From positions 1,116,001-1,180,000 of the forward strand of contig NZ_CP101809.1 in assembly GCF_024498275.1 (NCBI RefSeq): a stretch of 64,000 bases of DNA, in the 5' to 3' direction. The notes under the pieces are model-generated. The model was not told the DNA's origin and searched no databases. It saw only the letters and a program-made list of their open reading frames with translations. The DNA is from Mycoplasmoides fastidiosum (GTDB lineage Bacteria; Bacillota_I; Bacilli_A; Mycoplasmatales; Mycoplasmoidaceae). How positions within the stretch are numbered: position 1 is the stretch's first letter; the number at the start of each line of letters is the position of its first letter. A program made the translations under genes and the position numbers. Shown here one piece after another: positions 42,640-57,261 of this stretch.

Positions 42640-44361
42640 TTATTGTGACTTGATTAATTTATTTAACTGGTCAGCAACATGTTCCACATCAGTACCAATA
42701 ATAATTTGATACCCCTTATCACCAACCCGAATGACTCCTTTAGCTCCGGTTTGCATGATTAGCTGGTCATTAACTTGATCTTTAGCGTTTGTTTTAAGGG
42801 TTAAGCGTAATCTGGTTGCACAGTTTTCTACAAGTTCAATGTTTGTTTGACCAAGAATATTTAAAATATCTTTAGCCATAGTTTGGTATTTATCTGTAAC
42901 TACTCCTTGAGTTTGATGTTTCTGTTCTGCTTCATCAAAAATATTACGTTGTGAGCTAACAACTTCAGTTAAACCCAACTGTTCTTCGCGACCAGGAATT
43001 GCAATTTTGAATTTTTTAATTACAAAAAAGAAAACAAAATAATAAACTCCAAACATAACTAAAGCAAAAGCCCAGACTCATAAGGGATTAGCTAAAATAC
43101 TAAATTCACGTGCTAGTTGTCATGATAACCCAAAAGAAACAACATAATCAATAAAACCCGCAGAAAAACCAATTCCAATGGACATTTGGGTTAAAGTCAC
43201 TAATGCATAAAAAATTCCGGTTAGTAAGGCATTAATAACATATAGTAAGGGTGAGACAAAAATAAAAGAAAAAACTAGTGGCTCATCAATTCCGGTTAAA
43301 AAAGCTACTAAAGTGGCACCTCCATAAAACAGAGCCATTTGTCGCCGTTTCTTTTTATCTGCTGTCATGATCATCGCCGCAGCTGCTCCAGGTAGCCCGC
43401 CTAGAAATAACGGAAAAAATCCCGTTGTAAATAATCCTGAACCAACAATCCCGTTTTGGAAAGCTGTAATATCACCATTAACTGTTAATTCAGTTTGGGT
43501 AGTAATGGAATGACCAGTAATTGGTAGTTGAAATCAAACAAATACATTAATAATGTGATGTAATACAAATGGTTGTAGCAACCGGTTTAAAAAAGCATAA
43601 ACTCCACCCGAAACCGCTTGGACTCCTCCTTCAGAAGCAGCTAAACTTTGACCAATGTTAATTAAAGCAAATTGTAAACCAGGTCAAACAATGGCAAAAA
43701 ACAAACCTAAAGGAATAACAGTTAAAACTCCTAACATCGGTACAAAACGGCGCCCACCAAAAAATGAAAGGGATAATGGTAAACGCACACTTTTGTAACG
43801 ATTATAAATTAAACTAACCAAAACTCCAACAACAATTCCTCCTAGAACACCCGTATCGAGTTGATATACTGGCTTGTTATTTCTTAGAAAATAAAGTAAC
43901 ATGGATTTATTTTCTAAATTTTCAGCGGTTGCGACATTGCTTCAAATCGCACTAGCTAAAAAATCTTCTTTTAAAAGTGCAGTCATGCCAAATCACACAA
44001 TCGCACCTACTAATGCCGCTTCGCCGCGGTTATCCTTAGCTAAACCAAAAGCTACTCCAATGGCAAAAATAATTGCTAAGTTATCAAAAATAACTTGACC
44101 TGGTGTGCTTATTAATTTACCAATAAAAACTTGTGCACTACTAATACCAACCGATCCGTTACTCAATGGGTCAGTGATTAAAACTCCAATACGGAGCAGA
44201 AGCGCAGCGATCGGTAAAACCGCAATTGGAAACATTAAAGATTTTCCCAGTCGCTGCAATTTATTTAGAATTTTATTAAAATGATTTTTGATTCGGTGAG
44301 GTGTTTTATCAGTGTGGCGCATAAGTTTATTACCACGCTGTTTGAAAATATTAAGTAACAC
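42640..44361 (-). CDS. Glucose/N-acetylglucosamine-type PTS permease EIICB
   Basis: The 573-aa protein has the EIIC channel with G-I-D-E-P-L-V-F-S-F and a C-terminal EIIB with the phosphocysteine in N-C-A-T-R-L-R-L. It lacks a EIIA domain. It is next to nagB, with its GTG start at 44361 overlapping the nagB stop, so GlcNAc (NagE-like) or glucosamine is the likely substrate. A second in-frame start is ATG 44322. Confidence 0.87.
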
Positions 44362-45133
44362 TGTTAGACCCCTTTTTAGCCATCGCTAGGGTCTGCTCGC
44401 TCAATAAACTTGCTGCTTCTTTATCAAGGATAAAGGTGCAATTGGGGTGTAATTGTAAAAAAGAAGCTGTTATTTGACTATTAGGATCTTCTTCTAACAT
44501 CTTTTTAGCAACAATTGCTTTATGTTTGCCAAAAGCAACCATGATTGCTTCTTTGGTGTGTTTCAGTAAAGTCTGAACCCCCATTGTAATCGCTTGTTTA
44601 GGCGCTTCTTCTGGCGATGAAAATTTATTTTTTGTAATTAAATCAGTAATTGTTTCACTAGTTAAATCAACCACGTGAGTTTTACTAGTAAAGGATGTGC
44701 CTGGTTCGTTATAAGCCATATGCCCATTGATCTCTAAGCTAATGTATTGGAAATCTATGCCTCCATGATTGATGATTTTGTTTTCGTATTCCATTGCTTC
44801 AGTAAACGGATCATTTGCTTCGCAATTGGGAATATTAATTTTGTTTGTGTTAAGGTCGATATGATCAAACAAATTATTTTTCATTTGTTGGATAAAAGAT
44901 TCTGGATGCTCTTTATTGATCCCAAGAAATTCGTCAAGATTAAAAGTAGTAATTTCCTTTCAAGAAGTTTGATTTTCTTGATGATCCTGAATCAAATATT
45001 GATAAGCTGGAATTGGTGAAATTCCAGTTGCAAAACCTAAAGTAACTTTAGGATTTTGATGAATTTTGTCAAGGAAAAGTTGGGCGCAGTATCTTTGTAA
45101 GTCATCAACTTGATCAAAAATAATTATTTTCAT
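44351..45133 (-). CDS. nagB: Glucosamine-6-phosphate deaminase
   Basis: The 260-aa enzyme converts glucosamine-6-P to fructose-6-P and ammonia, the last step of GlcNAc and sialate breakdown. G-F-A-T-G-I-S-P-I near the N-terminus, F-N-L-D-E-F and the I-N-G-H-M-A-Y-N-E-P-G catalytic segment are characteristic, though the segment before it reads Q-Y-I-S-L-E instead of the usual L-G-I-G. nagA is not nearby. It is first in a two-gene operon with the PTS permease. Confidence 0.9.
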
Positions 45134-45491
45134 ATTCAACTAAATCCTTTCCTTTTTTCTAAATAAATATAAAAAATAACTCTTTTATATTTGCTGATTA
45201 AATTATATCACTCTAAAAATTTGTAACTTTTTTATCGCTTAGTTATTCATTATGACAAGGTTTTAATTTGCTTAAAAAACTAAAATAAGAATATTTTTTA
45301 AATTGAAATTTTCATTTTTAAAAATAAATAATTTTTGGGTGAAAAATTCATTTTTAAAAATTTATCCCCATATTTTTAGATTCTGTTCTTCTCAAAAAAA
45401 AAAAAAAGACTTTTGTAAAATGAGTGATGTTTAAAGATTTTTCTTTGGACATCTAAAAATAATTTTTAAGAAAATAAGGACTTTTTAATTA
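45134..45491 (+). promoter_or_regulatory. Intergenic region with poly-A promoter of the lipoprotein gene
   Basis: A run of 14 A (45394-45407) lies 8 bases upstream of a TAAAAT -10 box (45416-45421), about 70 bases before the lipoprotein ATG. Homopolymer A tracts in just this place switch transcription of the vlp lipoprotein genes of Mycoplasma hyorhinis. No other gene is seen in this AT-rich gap, which also holds the nagB promoter on the minus strand. Confidence 0.6.
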
Positions 45492-47609
45492 ATGAAGAAA
45501 TTAAAATTCATTCAAAAAAATAAATTATGATTAGCCAGTTTAGGAGTTGCAACAACAAGCAGTTTAGTGCTTGCTGCTTGTGGTGCTCAATCTGGGGTTA
45601 ACAATAGCAGTAACACACCAAGCGATAATGCCTCTGATTCTTCTAATAAAAATGCGAATCCTCCTAGTCAAGATCCTAAGACAGATGCAAATAAGAAAAC
45701 TCATCAACCCCAAGTTCCAGTTGTACCAACAGCAACTGAAGAACAGAAAAAATTTGCCGAAGCTGTTTTACAAACTCCTGGCTTATCTTCAATCATTAAG
45801 AATAATTTAAATGATTGGAAAAATAGTATTACCACTCAATTAGCAAAAGTAACTTTGATTGATGATTTTAACCAAGAAAAAGTGAAAGATTCAGAAACTG
45901 CACTGGGTAAAACAGCAGACACAGCAGCAGACTCTGATGCTGCTACTGTTTTTGCATTAGTAAAAACATTAAGTAATAATGTTAATTCAGCACAAGAAAC
46001 AACTATTAAAGATGAGCAGAAAAAACCATTTCAAGATGCTTTAAGAAAAGTATCTGATGGTGCTGAAGATCTACTTAAAAAATTTCAAGAACTACCTAAG
46101 AAAGATGATGCCAAAAAGTTAAAAAATTTACAAACTCAATTAACAACTGCTATTGACAACTTCTTAAAATCTACTGAAGCTAATGTGCAAACGCAATTAA
46201 CTGCTTTAGTTACAGCTAAAAACACATATGAAGCCGAAGTGAAATTAGTTGCAGCTAGATTAGTAAACGTTGAAAGATCAGCTTTTATTTTAGATAGCGC
46301 AACTTCTGAATTAGATAATTTTGTTAACAATGATGTAACAACTTTTTTACAAGGAACAGACGGTTCTACTCATACCACTACTTTAAATCGTTTAGTTACA
46401 AAAGTACGGACTGGCGTATTAGGTGAAGCTGGTAAAGATTTATGAACCACTGGTAATGATGAGTTAACCGCTGAGCGCAATGCTCCAGCTAACACTGCAG
46501 CTAAAAGTACTAAATTGTATACAATTATTGTTGGTCTTGCTGATCAATCAGTCGCATGAAATCAAATTAACAATGAAATTAAATCATTGACATATAACCA
46601 AGCTTTATTATCTAAATTAGCAAGTGCAGTTAATTTATTAGCACTACATGTGGAAAATCCAACCCCACTAGATGTGGCACGTTTAAATGCGTATTTAACA
46701 AAAGATAGCGCTAATGTAGCTAAATTGTTAAGCCAAACGGGTGATAATGGTATTAAAAATGTTTTAGAAAAAATCGCAAACGGTGTGCAATCTTATCAAA
46801 CATACTTAGTTGCTGGTAGTACAACAAATGCTTTAGCTAAATTAGTTCAGGATTTAAAATCCTTGCATGATGGTATTACTGATACCAGTAAAACAGCCGA
46901 TAAAACTAAAATTAATGCTTTTAAAACCCAAGCCGAAGCTTTAGTAACCAAATTTATTGCTTTCAAAAAAAAGTGAAATAAGTTACAACCTAATTTATGA
47001 ACCACAAACCAAAGTACTATTTTTTATCCGCTATTACAACAAGCAACTGCATTAAATCAAACCATTGGTGTTTCAAAAAATTATGGTAATGTTTTAGAAG
47101 TTGTTAGCGCTGTAGAATCGTTAGGAAATCACATTCAAAAAATTACAAGCGCAACAGAAGCAGTTCCAGCGACACAAACCGAACAAAATAAAAATACTGC
47201 ACCATTAATGCGCGCATTAGAAGTAATCATTACCGACATAAAAGGAACAAGTGAGGGAACTTTTGGTAAAGCTTTAGATGACTTTTCTAAAATAACTGGT
47301 TTATCAACAGATAATCAAAATAAATTAAATGCGATTGCTAAAAATTCAGATAAATCCGGATATGTTTATACTGATTTAGTAAATGGAACAACAAAATCAG
47401 GCGCTAATCATGCAAAGCTTTCATTTGAACAACTGAAAACTGAATTAGTTAAATTACAATGAGGTAACAACAAACAATTAACTACTGTTCAGAATTTATT
47501 AAGCAGTCAATTGCGTCCTAATGCCGGTAGTCAAACTGCTAATCTAAACGATCATTTAGCTACTTTATTTAACAATGGTACAGTTTTAGTTGATAACGAA
47601 AATCATTAA
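45492..47609 (+). CDS. Surface lipoprotein, helical, unknown function
   Basis: The 705-aa protein starts with a signal peptide and lipobox V-L-A-A-C. A Ser-, Asn- and Pro-rich linker covers about residues 35-80. The rest is Ala-, Thr-, Lys- and Leu-rich and predicted helical, with repeated patterns of T-x-L-x-x-L-V-T-K. Several TGA-Trp codons join it. The poly-A tract before its -10 box suggests phase-variable expression. It has its own terminator. No family was recognised. Confidence 0.82.
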
Positions 47610-47635
47610 GAATTTAAAATAATTAAACGATAAAA

Positions 47636-47678
47636 AACAAATGCAACTACTTTAAGAAGTAGTTGCATTTGTTTTGGA
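47636..47678. terminator. Bidirectional intrinsic terminator
   Basis: AACAAATGCAACTACTT / AAGTAGTTGCATTTGTT, a 17-bp stem with a 4-base loop and T tracts on both strands, lies between the convergent lipoprotein and pullulanase genes. Confidence 0.92.
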
Positions 47679-47692
47679 AACTATTTTAATAA

Positions 47693-49816
47693 TTAATTTT
47701 TTGTTTTTAAAATACAAAAACTATAAGGTTCTAAAATGAAATTTGAATTGTTTAAATTTTTATAATTTGTTGAGGAATTATTTGAATCAAAAACTAATTC
47801 ATAATTTTGGATATTTACACTTAATTCGCTTGGATATGCATGATAATTAAAACCAACCAAAAGTTTGGCTGTAGCATCATTTAAAGTATACAAAATATTT
47901 TTATTTTTATCCCATTCAACTTGAATTTGTTGACGAATTTTTTCCCGATCGTTCAAACAAAAAACTGGATATTCTTTGCGAATTGCAATTAATTTTCGAA
48001 TTTTTTCAGCATTAGCAAAATGTTGCTTTAATTGATCTCATGGAAATTGATTAATTGCTAATGGGGCATTATAACTATTTTCAACCAATTTTTTAGAACG
48101 AAATAATTCTTGGCCCCCATGTAAAACCGGCACTCCTTGTGCTAATAAAACACATGCAGTAGCAAATAAATGAATTTTCTCTTTTTTAGCTGAAGACCAA
48201 TCTTGCAAATGAATTTGTAAGTGATCTCATAAAGTATAACCGTCATGAATTTCAACGTAGTTCATGGAATTCATCGGTAAATCAAAAAATTTAGCTCCCT
48301 GATTAACCCCAATGGAACCAGTCAGAATTTCGCGCATTGGCTCTAGAATATCTTGTCCGTTAGTTCAATGATTAGCATTACCCCGCAAAAAGTCACGACT
48401 TACATCATTGAAAAAACCAAATTCTTTCAGCTCTGATGCATAAGAAAAATCAGCAAATTTACCCCAAAACTTGCGTTTCATGATTCAACCTTCGCCATAA
48501 AGTAAAAGTTGGGGATAATGATGTTGTGCTCAAGTTGATATTTTCTTAAAAGTTTGAAAATGCAAAATGCCCATTAAGTCAAACCGAAAACCGTCCACTT
48601 GATATTTTTCTGTTCAAAATTGAATTGAATCCAAAATGAATTTATCAACCATTTTTCGCGAAGAATTAACATCATTACCACATTGACTATCTGCTAATAG
48701 TTGGTTGTTGTGATCATATTGGAAAAAATAATAAGGCACTAATTGATTGAAAGCAAAATTATCAGGATCATAAACATGGTTGTAAACCACATCCATAACC
48801 ACACCAATGTGATTTTGGTGTAAAGTTGCAATTGCTTTTTTTAATTCCATAATCCGTGCATAAGGATCGTGAGGATCAGTTGTATAACTTCCTTCAGGAA
48901 CGTTATATTGCAACGGATCATAGCCCCAGTTGTAATCTGTTTCAGTTACTGATTGGGCTTCATCAATTGTTGCAAAATCATAAATAGGCAGTAATTGTAC
49001 ATGACTAATCCCTAACCACTTCAGATAATCTAAACCAACTGGATGATTATTTTCATCGGTTAAATTAGTTTCAGTTAAACCTAGAAATTTATTGCGATAT
49101 TGAAAGTGTTGGTGATCCGTAAAATCCCGAATGCTAATTTCATAAATAATTGCATTGGTTGGTTTTTCTAGTTGAATTTGTTGGTGTTGGGGAGTTGCTG
49201 CTTCAATTTTATTTCAATCAATTACAAATGAATGTTTGTTATTAGCATCAGAAGAATGTGCATATGGATCGGTTGTGCGAATGGTTTGAAAATTAATTTT
49301 AGCTTGGTATAAATATTTATAAGCCTCATAATCTCCGTCCACTTGAGTTGCTCAAACTCCTGCAGGATTTTTCTGCATTGAACAAATTATTTCTCTACTA
49401 GTGATTGGATCAATTAAAACTAAATCAACTTGAGTCGCAATGGGTGTTCAAACTTTAAAAATGGAAAAAGAGGGATTATAAGTGCAACCCAAATCATTTT
49501 GATCATAAAAAAAGGTTTGATCAAATTCTGCACTCCGTACCATATGACCATAATGCAGTTCAAATTGATTATTTTTATCGTCTGATAAATAATATTGATG
49601 ACCAATAGTTAATGGTTCTAAAATTTCAAAACGAAATTTTCATTCAGTCCTTTTTGAAGGCGAAGAAATTGGTTGCTTGTTGACACTTAATGTTCTAAGT
49701 TGAAATTTTTGATTATTGCTATCAAAAATGAAAAATGGAGTTTGAAGATTGTATTCGAATTCTGATTGAAAAGATAAATCAATAATCTTTCAATCATTTC
49801 AATATGCAATGGCCAA
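47693..49816 (-). CDS. pulA: Type I pullulanase (GH13) or related debranching enzyme
   Basis: The 707-aa protein is a GH13 enzyme with the pullulanase signature Y-N-W-G-Y-D-P. The catalytic Asp lies in D-G-F-R-F-D-L-M, the Glu in L-Y-G-E-G-W, and the third Asp in E-I-H-D. An N-terminal beta-sandwich precedes the barrel. It has no signal peptide, so it acts on imported oligosaccharides. The TTG at 49816 is preceded by AGAGG at 8 bases; no ATG lies near the beginning of the frame. It follows pgmB by 14 bases. Confidence 0.88.
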
Positions 49817-49830
49817 GGAAATTGCCTCTA

Positions 49831-50508
49831 TTAATTATTGTTTGTTTCTAATTGACTGATTAAATCACTTAAATTAAATTCGGTTAACTCATCATAAACA
49901 AAATCAGCAATTCCGAAATCCACTGGTGATTGATGGGTAATAGCAATTGCTGTCATGTTAGCATTTTTAATGCTTTCGACTCCGGCAATAGCATCTTCTA
50001 AACCAATACATTCTTGGGGTAGCATACCTAATCCTGCGGCTGCTTTAATAAAAATTTCAGGATCAGGTTTGCCCTTTTTAAGGGTTCTTGGATCAACAAT
50101 AAAATCAAAATAATGACTTAAACTAATTTTTTCTAAAATAAGCGGAGCGTTTAAAGATGAAGAAGCAATTGCCATTTTTAAATTTAACTTTTTTGCTTGC
50201 TCTAATAAATCTTTCACTCCTGCTAAAACTGATTTTTCGGTTAGTTCTTCATGAAGAAAGCGAACATATAGATTATTTTTTTCTGTTGTTAATGCTTCTA
50301 ATTGATCAGAATTAGTTAACTCATGGTTCTTTAGTTTCAAAATCGCTTTTAAAGTATCAAGCCGGTTTAATCCTTTTAAACTTTGGTTTTCTGCTTCAGT
50401 ATATTCCAGACCTAGTTGCGCTAAGGTTTGTTTTCAAGCTAAAAAATGCAAATCAGCAGTTTCAGTAATTACACCGTCCAGATCAAAAATAAGACCCTTT
50501 ATCTTCAT
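49831..50508 (-). CDS. pgmB: Beta-phosphoglucomutase
   Basis: The 225-aa HAD-fold enzyme converts beta-glucose-1-P to glucose-6-P. Motif I is F-D-L-D-G-V-I-T, the cap domain begins with the H-x-x-x-W-K helix, and G-L-E-D-A-I-A-G carries the metal-binding acids. It overlaps the GH65 gene by 10 bases, which fits their sequential reactions: GH65 phosphorylase releases beta-glucose-1-P. Confidence 0.93.
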
Positions 50509-52919
50509 GATTTTACAACCTCGAATTGACGTGGTTTCTCAATTGTAATTGTTTCTTTTTGGTTATTAACATACACATCTAAAGCTGTGCCATCTAGTAA
50601 TTTAATTGTAAAAGTTTCTTGATTAATATCAATTTCAATTCAAGTATTACGAACTTGCACCCGGTATTTTAGAGAATTTCAGCTTTGGGGAATTAAAGGA
50701 TTAATATTAATTCGATAATCATCATTTTGCGAATTAGATCAAAAACGAAAACCACCAAATCCAAAAACAATCATTTGTCAAATTGCACATAAAGATCCCG
50801 CATGAATGCCTTTATCACATGAATGGAAATTTGTTCCCATATCAATATTAATTGCATACTCGAACAATTTATAAGCTTGAGCACGATCTTTTAAATCATT
50901 AGCAATAATCATATAAGTTGCGGCTGATAATGAAGAATCGTGAGTTGTGATTGGTTCATAATATTCAAAATTAGTTTTAACTAAATTTTGATCAAAATAT
51001 TCTGGGAAAGCAAAGAGACTTAAAACAACATCGGCTTGTTTTACTAATTGTCCACTTAAACGCTTGATTCCCTCAGAAGTATTAAACAAAGTATTACCAG
51101 CATCACCTAAAAATTGAAAGGGTAAAACATCTAATTTTGGCAAATGCAAAAACTGATCATTTTCAGGAATGACATGTGCTGCATTAGGTTTTTGAATTTT
51201 TAAATTATCAGCAACTTTTTTGATCAAATCAAAATTAATTTGATAGGGAATTTTGGTTGTTAAATATTCTAGTCAGCTAGAATATTGTTTGCCATCAATT
51301 AATTTGGGTTCAGCAAATTTTTGTTGTAAGCGCGGTAGCACTTTTAAAGCAAGACGTAAATTTTCTTGCACCGCAAAGTTAATGAAATTATTGTTGTCAA
51401 TGTTACCTTTATATTCGTTTGGACCCATAACATCAGTAATTTCATAACCGCTATTTTTTGGCTCAGCGCGATTAGTATAATATCAAGCTGTTTCTAATAA
51501 CATTTGATATCCCATATCCAACATGAATTGTTCATCATTAGTTGCTTGATAATACTGTCAAAGACAAATAGCAATATCTGCGGAGACATGAATTTCTTGA
51601 GCTCGAGAAGCAATTGGTACTTGTTCTCCAGTAATAATATCCGGTTGGCCTCAAAATGGGGTTAATTCACCATCAGTTGGTCAACCCATTTCCCAAGGAA
51701 ATTGAGCGCCTTGCAAACCTGATTCTTGAGCTTTTGCTCTAGCCCCTTCTAATCCTTTGAATCGATATTCTAGTAAATTGCGTGCAACCTGGGGATTGCT
51801 AAAAGTATAGTTGGGAACAATGAAGAATTCAGTGTCTCAATAACAATGCCCCTGATAACCTTCCCCTGATAATCCTTTGGCCCCCACTGATAAAAAGGGA
51901 TTATTTTGGGGTACAAAATTATTAGCATGATACAAACTAAACATTAATGCTAACCGAGCATATTGGGCTTGTTCTGATTCACCAATGATTTCTACAGTAA
52001 ATTGTCGATAAATTTTTTCTGTATAAAATTGATGATTATCTTCAATCACCTTTTCTAAAGTAAGGTTTTTAATTAAATCGTTCTGTTGATTGATTAAACT
52101 ATCAAATTGTTCTTCATTAGCTAAACCATTAGGGCTGTCAGGATTAATCGCTGTTGCAATTGCCATCACTTTTTCTAGATGTAACGGCTTATCAACCCTT
52201 AGTTCTGTTTTAACTTTAAAACCCACTTGACGACGACTCATTTGTAAAATGAAATCGTTATCATTATTAAATAATTTTTGGTCTCCTGAGTAAACATTTA
52301 AAAACATTGCTTGACTGATTGCTAAATCAGATTGGTTAGTTTTATAAGTGTAAGAAACATGATTAGGACCAACTAATTTTTTAGTTCCCTCATTACAATG
52401 TTGAATTCCAGAATTAGTCACTTGACCATTAATACGAGGATAAACAATAATTTGTGAAGCTGCTCCACTTAATTGTTTCACTGTAATACGTTGCACATAA
52501 AAATTTTTATGTTTTTGACTAACGATTCGTTCAAAAATAAATTGGAATTTTTTGTCCCCAATTTGGTGTTCAATGGTTCTAGTTAATAAACCTGTATGTA
52601 AATCTAGTCATTTTTCATAACTAATTAAACCAGAAGAATCTGATAAAGAAAAAGTTGTTTGATCAATACTAATCTTGGTTTGTAAAGTATCAGCTAGATT
52701 CGCTAATTCAGAGACTTCTTCTTTATCACCAACATTGAAAACCCCATTAACAAAAAAATCTTCTTTGTTAAAACTTTCAATTTCTTCATCGACTCCCCGA
52801 ATTCCTAAAGTCCCATTACCTTGGGAAAAAATTGATTCGGTTTTAGCGGTTAGATCGCGGTTAAATCCTTTTTGTCTAATAATTTTGTTTATTGTGTCGT
52901 AATATAACTTTGCTTGCAC
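50499..52919 (-). CDS. GH65 maltose/kojibiose-type phosphorylase
   Basis: The 806-aa protein has the GH65 core: an N-terminal sandwich, the helical barrel with G-Y-Q-G-H-C-Y-W-D-T-E and the general acid Glu in M-G-P-N-E-Y, and the H-D-S-S-L-S phosphate-binding loop. It phosphorolyses an alpha-glucobiose to beta-glucose-1-P and glucose. Maltose is the likeliest substrate beside alpha-glucosidase and pullulanase; trehalose or kojibiose remain possible. GTG 52919 is the start. It lies 22 bases after the GH13 gene. Confidence 0.92.
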
Positions 52920-52941
52920 GGAATAATTTACCTTTTACTCA

Positions 52942-54573
<1,632 letters not shown>

Positions 54574-54714
54574 CTAACTAACTAATCTCTACTAATTTTT
54601 GTGTCATTTCACTGAATTTATAATTTTAATTACTAAATGAAATTCACAATAAAAATTGCCGAGAGTGGTTCTTCTTCTTAATATATCAAGTTTTGAAGCA
54701 ACAAAAAATACAAT

Positions 54715-55380
54715 CTAAAAAAATAGATTGTATTCATCGTGTCTAAAAATAAAATGATTTGGATCAATTAAATAGCGGGCACAAACACAAATTTCGTTTT
54801 GGTAATAGCCCTCCATGTAAACAACAATAATCTTCTGACTACCAAACATCTCAATGTTTTCACATTTAAGGTGATAGTTAACTCGTTCTAGTGTCATATT
54901 TTCATATGCCAACTTGTGCGTAATAGAAATTTCATTAAAGTTATTACCGATATTAAGTTCAGGTGCCAAGTAGTAATCAGCAGTCATGATTAGTTCATCA
55001 TTTTTATAATACTGCTTGTAATACTGGTTGAATTTTTTGTAATTAACTCCAAATTGTAGGAGTCAATCAGCCTTTTTTCGACCTTTTACCTTCTCGGTAG
55101 TATCACGATCGCAATTAATTGCATAACTTAGTGGTTTGATCAGATTATTGAAATTTTTAACGGCAAATCGGCCTTTTTTCTCAATAATATTCACTGCACC
55201 AATTGCTTTTAGTTTGTTGTAAGCAGCAATTGCGATAATTCGGGAACATTTAAATTTGTTACAAATAAATGCTTCTGATGGTAACGATGTATCTTCAGAA
55301 TTGCATCGAGTTTGAACTAAATTAAATAAATAAGCAATGACCTCGTTCGTTTTCGTTTTTTTGAAATTATTAGTAATCAT
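54715..55380 (-). CDS. GntR-family transcriptional regulator
   Basis: The 221-aa protein has an N-terminal winged helix with L-P-S-E-A-F-I-C-N-K-F-K-C-S-R and A-Y-N-K-L-K-A-I-G-A, the GntR/HutC pattern, and a C-terminal UTRA-like effector domain. ATG 55380 aligns with family N-termini; an in-frame TTG at 55503 would add a hydrophobic leader. It lies next to the maltodextrin genes and is divergent from the phosphohexomutase. Confidence 0.82.
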
Positions 55381-55446
55381 GGTTTTTGGCCAATAATTGA
55401 TTTTGATATACAAATCAAAGTTAATTTTAGCAGATAATTTTTGACT

Positions 55447-55507
55447 ATCTTTGATTTCAAAAACTAATTTATAAAAAAAGTGTAAAAAACCATTTGAAAT
55501 CAAAGAT
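55447..55507. promoter_or_regulatory. Paired palindromic operators, GntR candidate sites
   Basis: TTTGATTTCAAA (55450-55461) and TTTGAAATCAAA (55493-55504) are both instances of the palindrome TTTGA-WW-TCAAA. Together they form a 15-bp inverted repeat with a 31-base spacer. The centres are 43 bases apart, about four helical turns. They lie between the GntR gene and the phosphohexomutase gene. Confidence 0.6.
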
Positions 55508-55564
55508 AAAAAAATGAATTTAGCGGATTAAAATTAATTTTATTAGTAGAACCAAAGGATAAAT

Positions 55565-57223
55565 ATGTTGTATCACAATATCAAAAAAAATATTGATCAG
55601 TGATTAAATTCTGATCTAGTTAGTGAAGCTGATAAACAAATAATTCAGACGATGAATGAAGCTGAATTAGCTCGCGCTTTTGCTGACACTCCATTAAAAT
55701 TTGGGACCGCTGGAATTCGGGCAATTACTGGACCAGGTACCCAACGATTAAACGTTTTTGTTTACCGCCAAATGGCATTGGGGTATGCCCATTTTTTAAA
55801 ACAATCTAGTAACAAGTCTCAGCCAGTAGCAGTAATCACTCATGATAATCGCTTGAATGGAGATTTATTTGCTTTAAGTTGTGCGGAAGTTTTAGCTGCT
55901 CAAGGCATTTTAGTTTATTTAGCCCCTGAAAATAAACTATTAGCAACTCCAGTAATCTCATACTGGATTCGTCGTTTAAATGCGGATGGAGGCATTAATA
56001 TTACTGCTAGTCATAATCCTAAAGCTTATAATGGTTTTAAAGCCTATAACCAATTTGGCAGCCAAGTCATTGATGAACAAGCCCAAATTATTGTTCAAAA
56101 TATGCCTAGTCAAGATCAGCTTTTTGATATTGAACATGCGATTAATTCCCCATTAATCCAGTATCTACCCAGTGATTGTTTGCAGACTTATTTTGATGAA
56201 GTGAAAAAAGCTTTACCAAATTTTGCAACAAGGGCTAAAACTAGTGTCAAAGCTTTATATAGTAGTCATCACGGTGTAGGATCACAAACTTGTTTAGCTT
56301 TAATGCACCAATTAGGATATATCAACTTTCAAGAATTTACTCCAGAAACTAATATCACTGGTGATTTTCCTGATTCTGAAATTACTAATCCTGAAGATCC
56401 CCGATCATTTGCGCCGATGGAAGTTTATGCCAATCAACATAACATTAATTATTTAATGAGTCAAGATCCAGATGGTGATCGATTTGCAATGGGTGAACGG
56501 CAAAAAGATAATAGTTTTTATTATTTTAACGGTAATGAAAACGGGATTTTATTTGCTAATTATTTACTAACCACTCAGCAAAAACCTAATCGTTATGTGG
56601 TTACTTCATATGTGACTAACAATTTTATTGATCGGTTAGTTAAAGCCCATCAAATCCCAGTGCATCGAACTGGTACTGGTTTCAAATTCATTTGTGATAT
56701 TGTTGAAAAACAAGAAAAAGCAAACAATAATTTATTAATCGCTTTTGAAGAAGCAATTGGTTCTTTATTGTTTCCCTTTAATCGTGAAAAAGACGGTTAT
56801 CAATCAGTAGCTTTATCATTGGAAATGATTAATTACTATCAATCCCAAGGATTACGTTTAACTGACGTTTTAAAAAATCTTTACAACCAATATGGTCAAT
56901 GATTTGGAACAACTCATTCGTTTGTCATCAAAGATCCTAATTGAAAACAATTAATGCAAGCTAAATTAGATTTCTTAGAAAATCAACCTTTAAAAACCGT
57001 TAGTAGTCACCCAGTAACTAAAGTGGAATGAAATCATGTTAATGATTGTTTGGATTGAATTTTAGATGACGATAACTGATTACGTTTTCGATTATCAGGA
57101 ACTGAACCTAAATTTAAAATTTACTACAATTTTTTTGGTGAAACCCAAGAAGCAATCAAAAATGAAATTACCATAATTCGTCAACAAATTGTTGATTATT
57201 TAAATTTGGAAGAATATCTTTAA
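55565..57223 (+). CDS. Phosphoglucomutase/phosphomannomutase
   Basis: The 552-aa alpha-D-phosphohexomutase has the phosphoserine loop T-A-S-H-N-P, the metal loop D-P-D-G-D-R, the sugar-binding E-E-A-I-G-S and the phosphate-binding R-L-S-G-T-E-P-K. It interconverts hexose-1- and -6-phosphates; in the maltodextrin context it handles alpha-glucose-1-P. Similar mycoplasma genes are often named manB or deoB. The ATG at 55565 lies after AAAGGAT. Confidence 0.92.
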
Positions 57224-57261
57224 ACCTTTTCTTCATTTTTAACATTTCTTTAATATAAATC

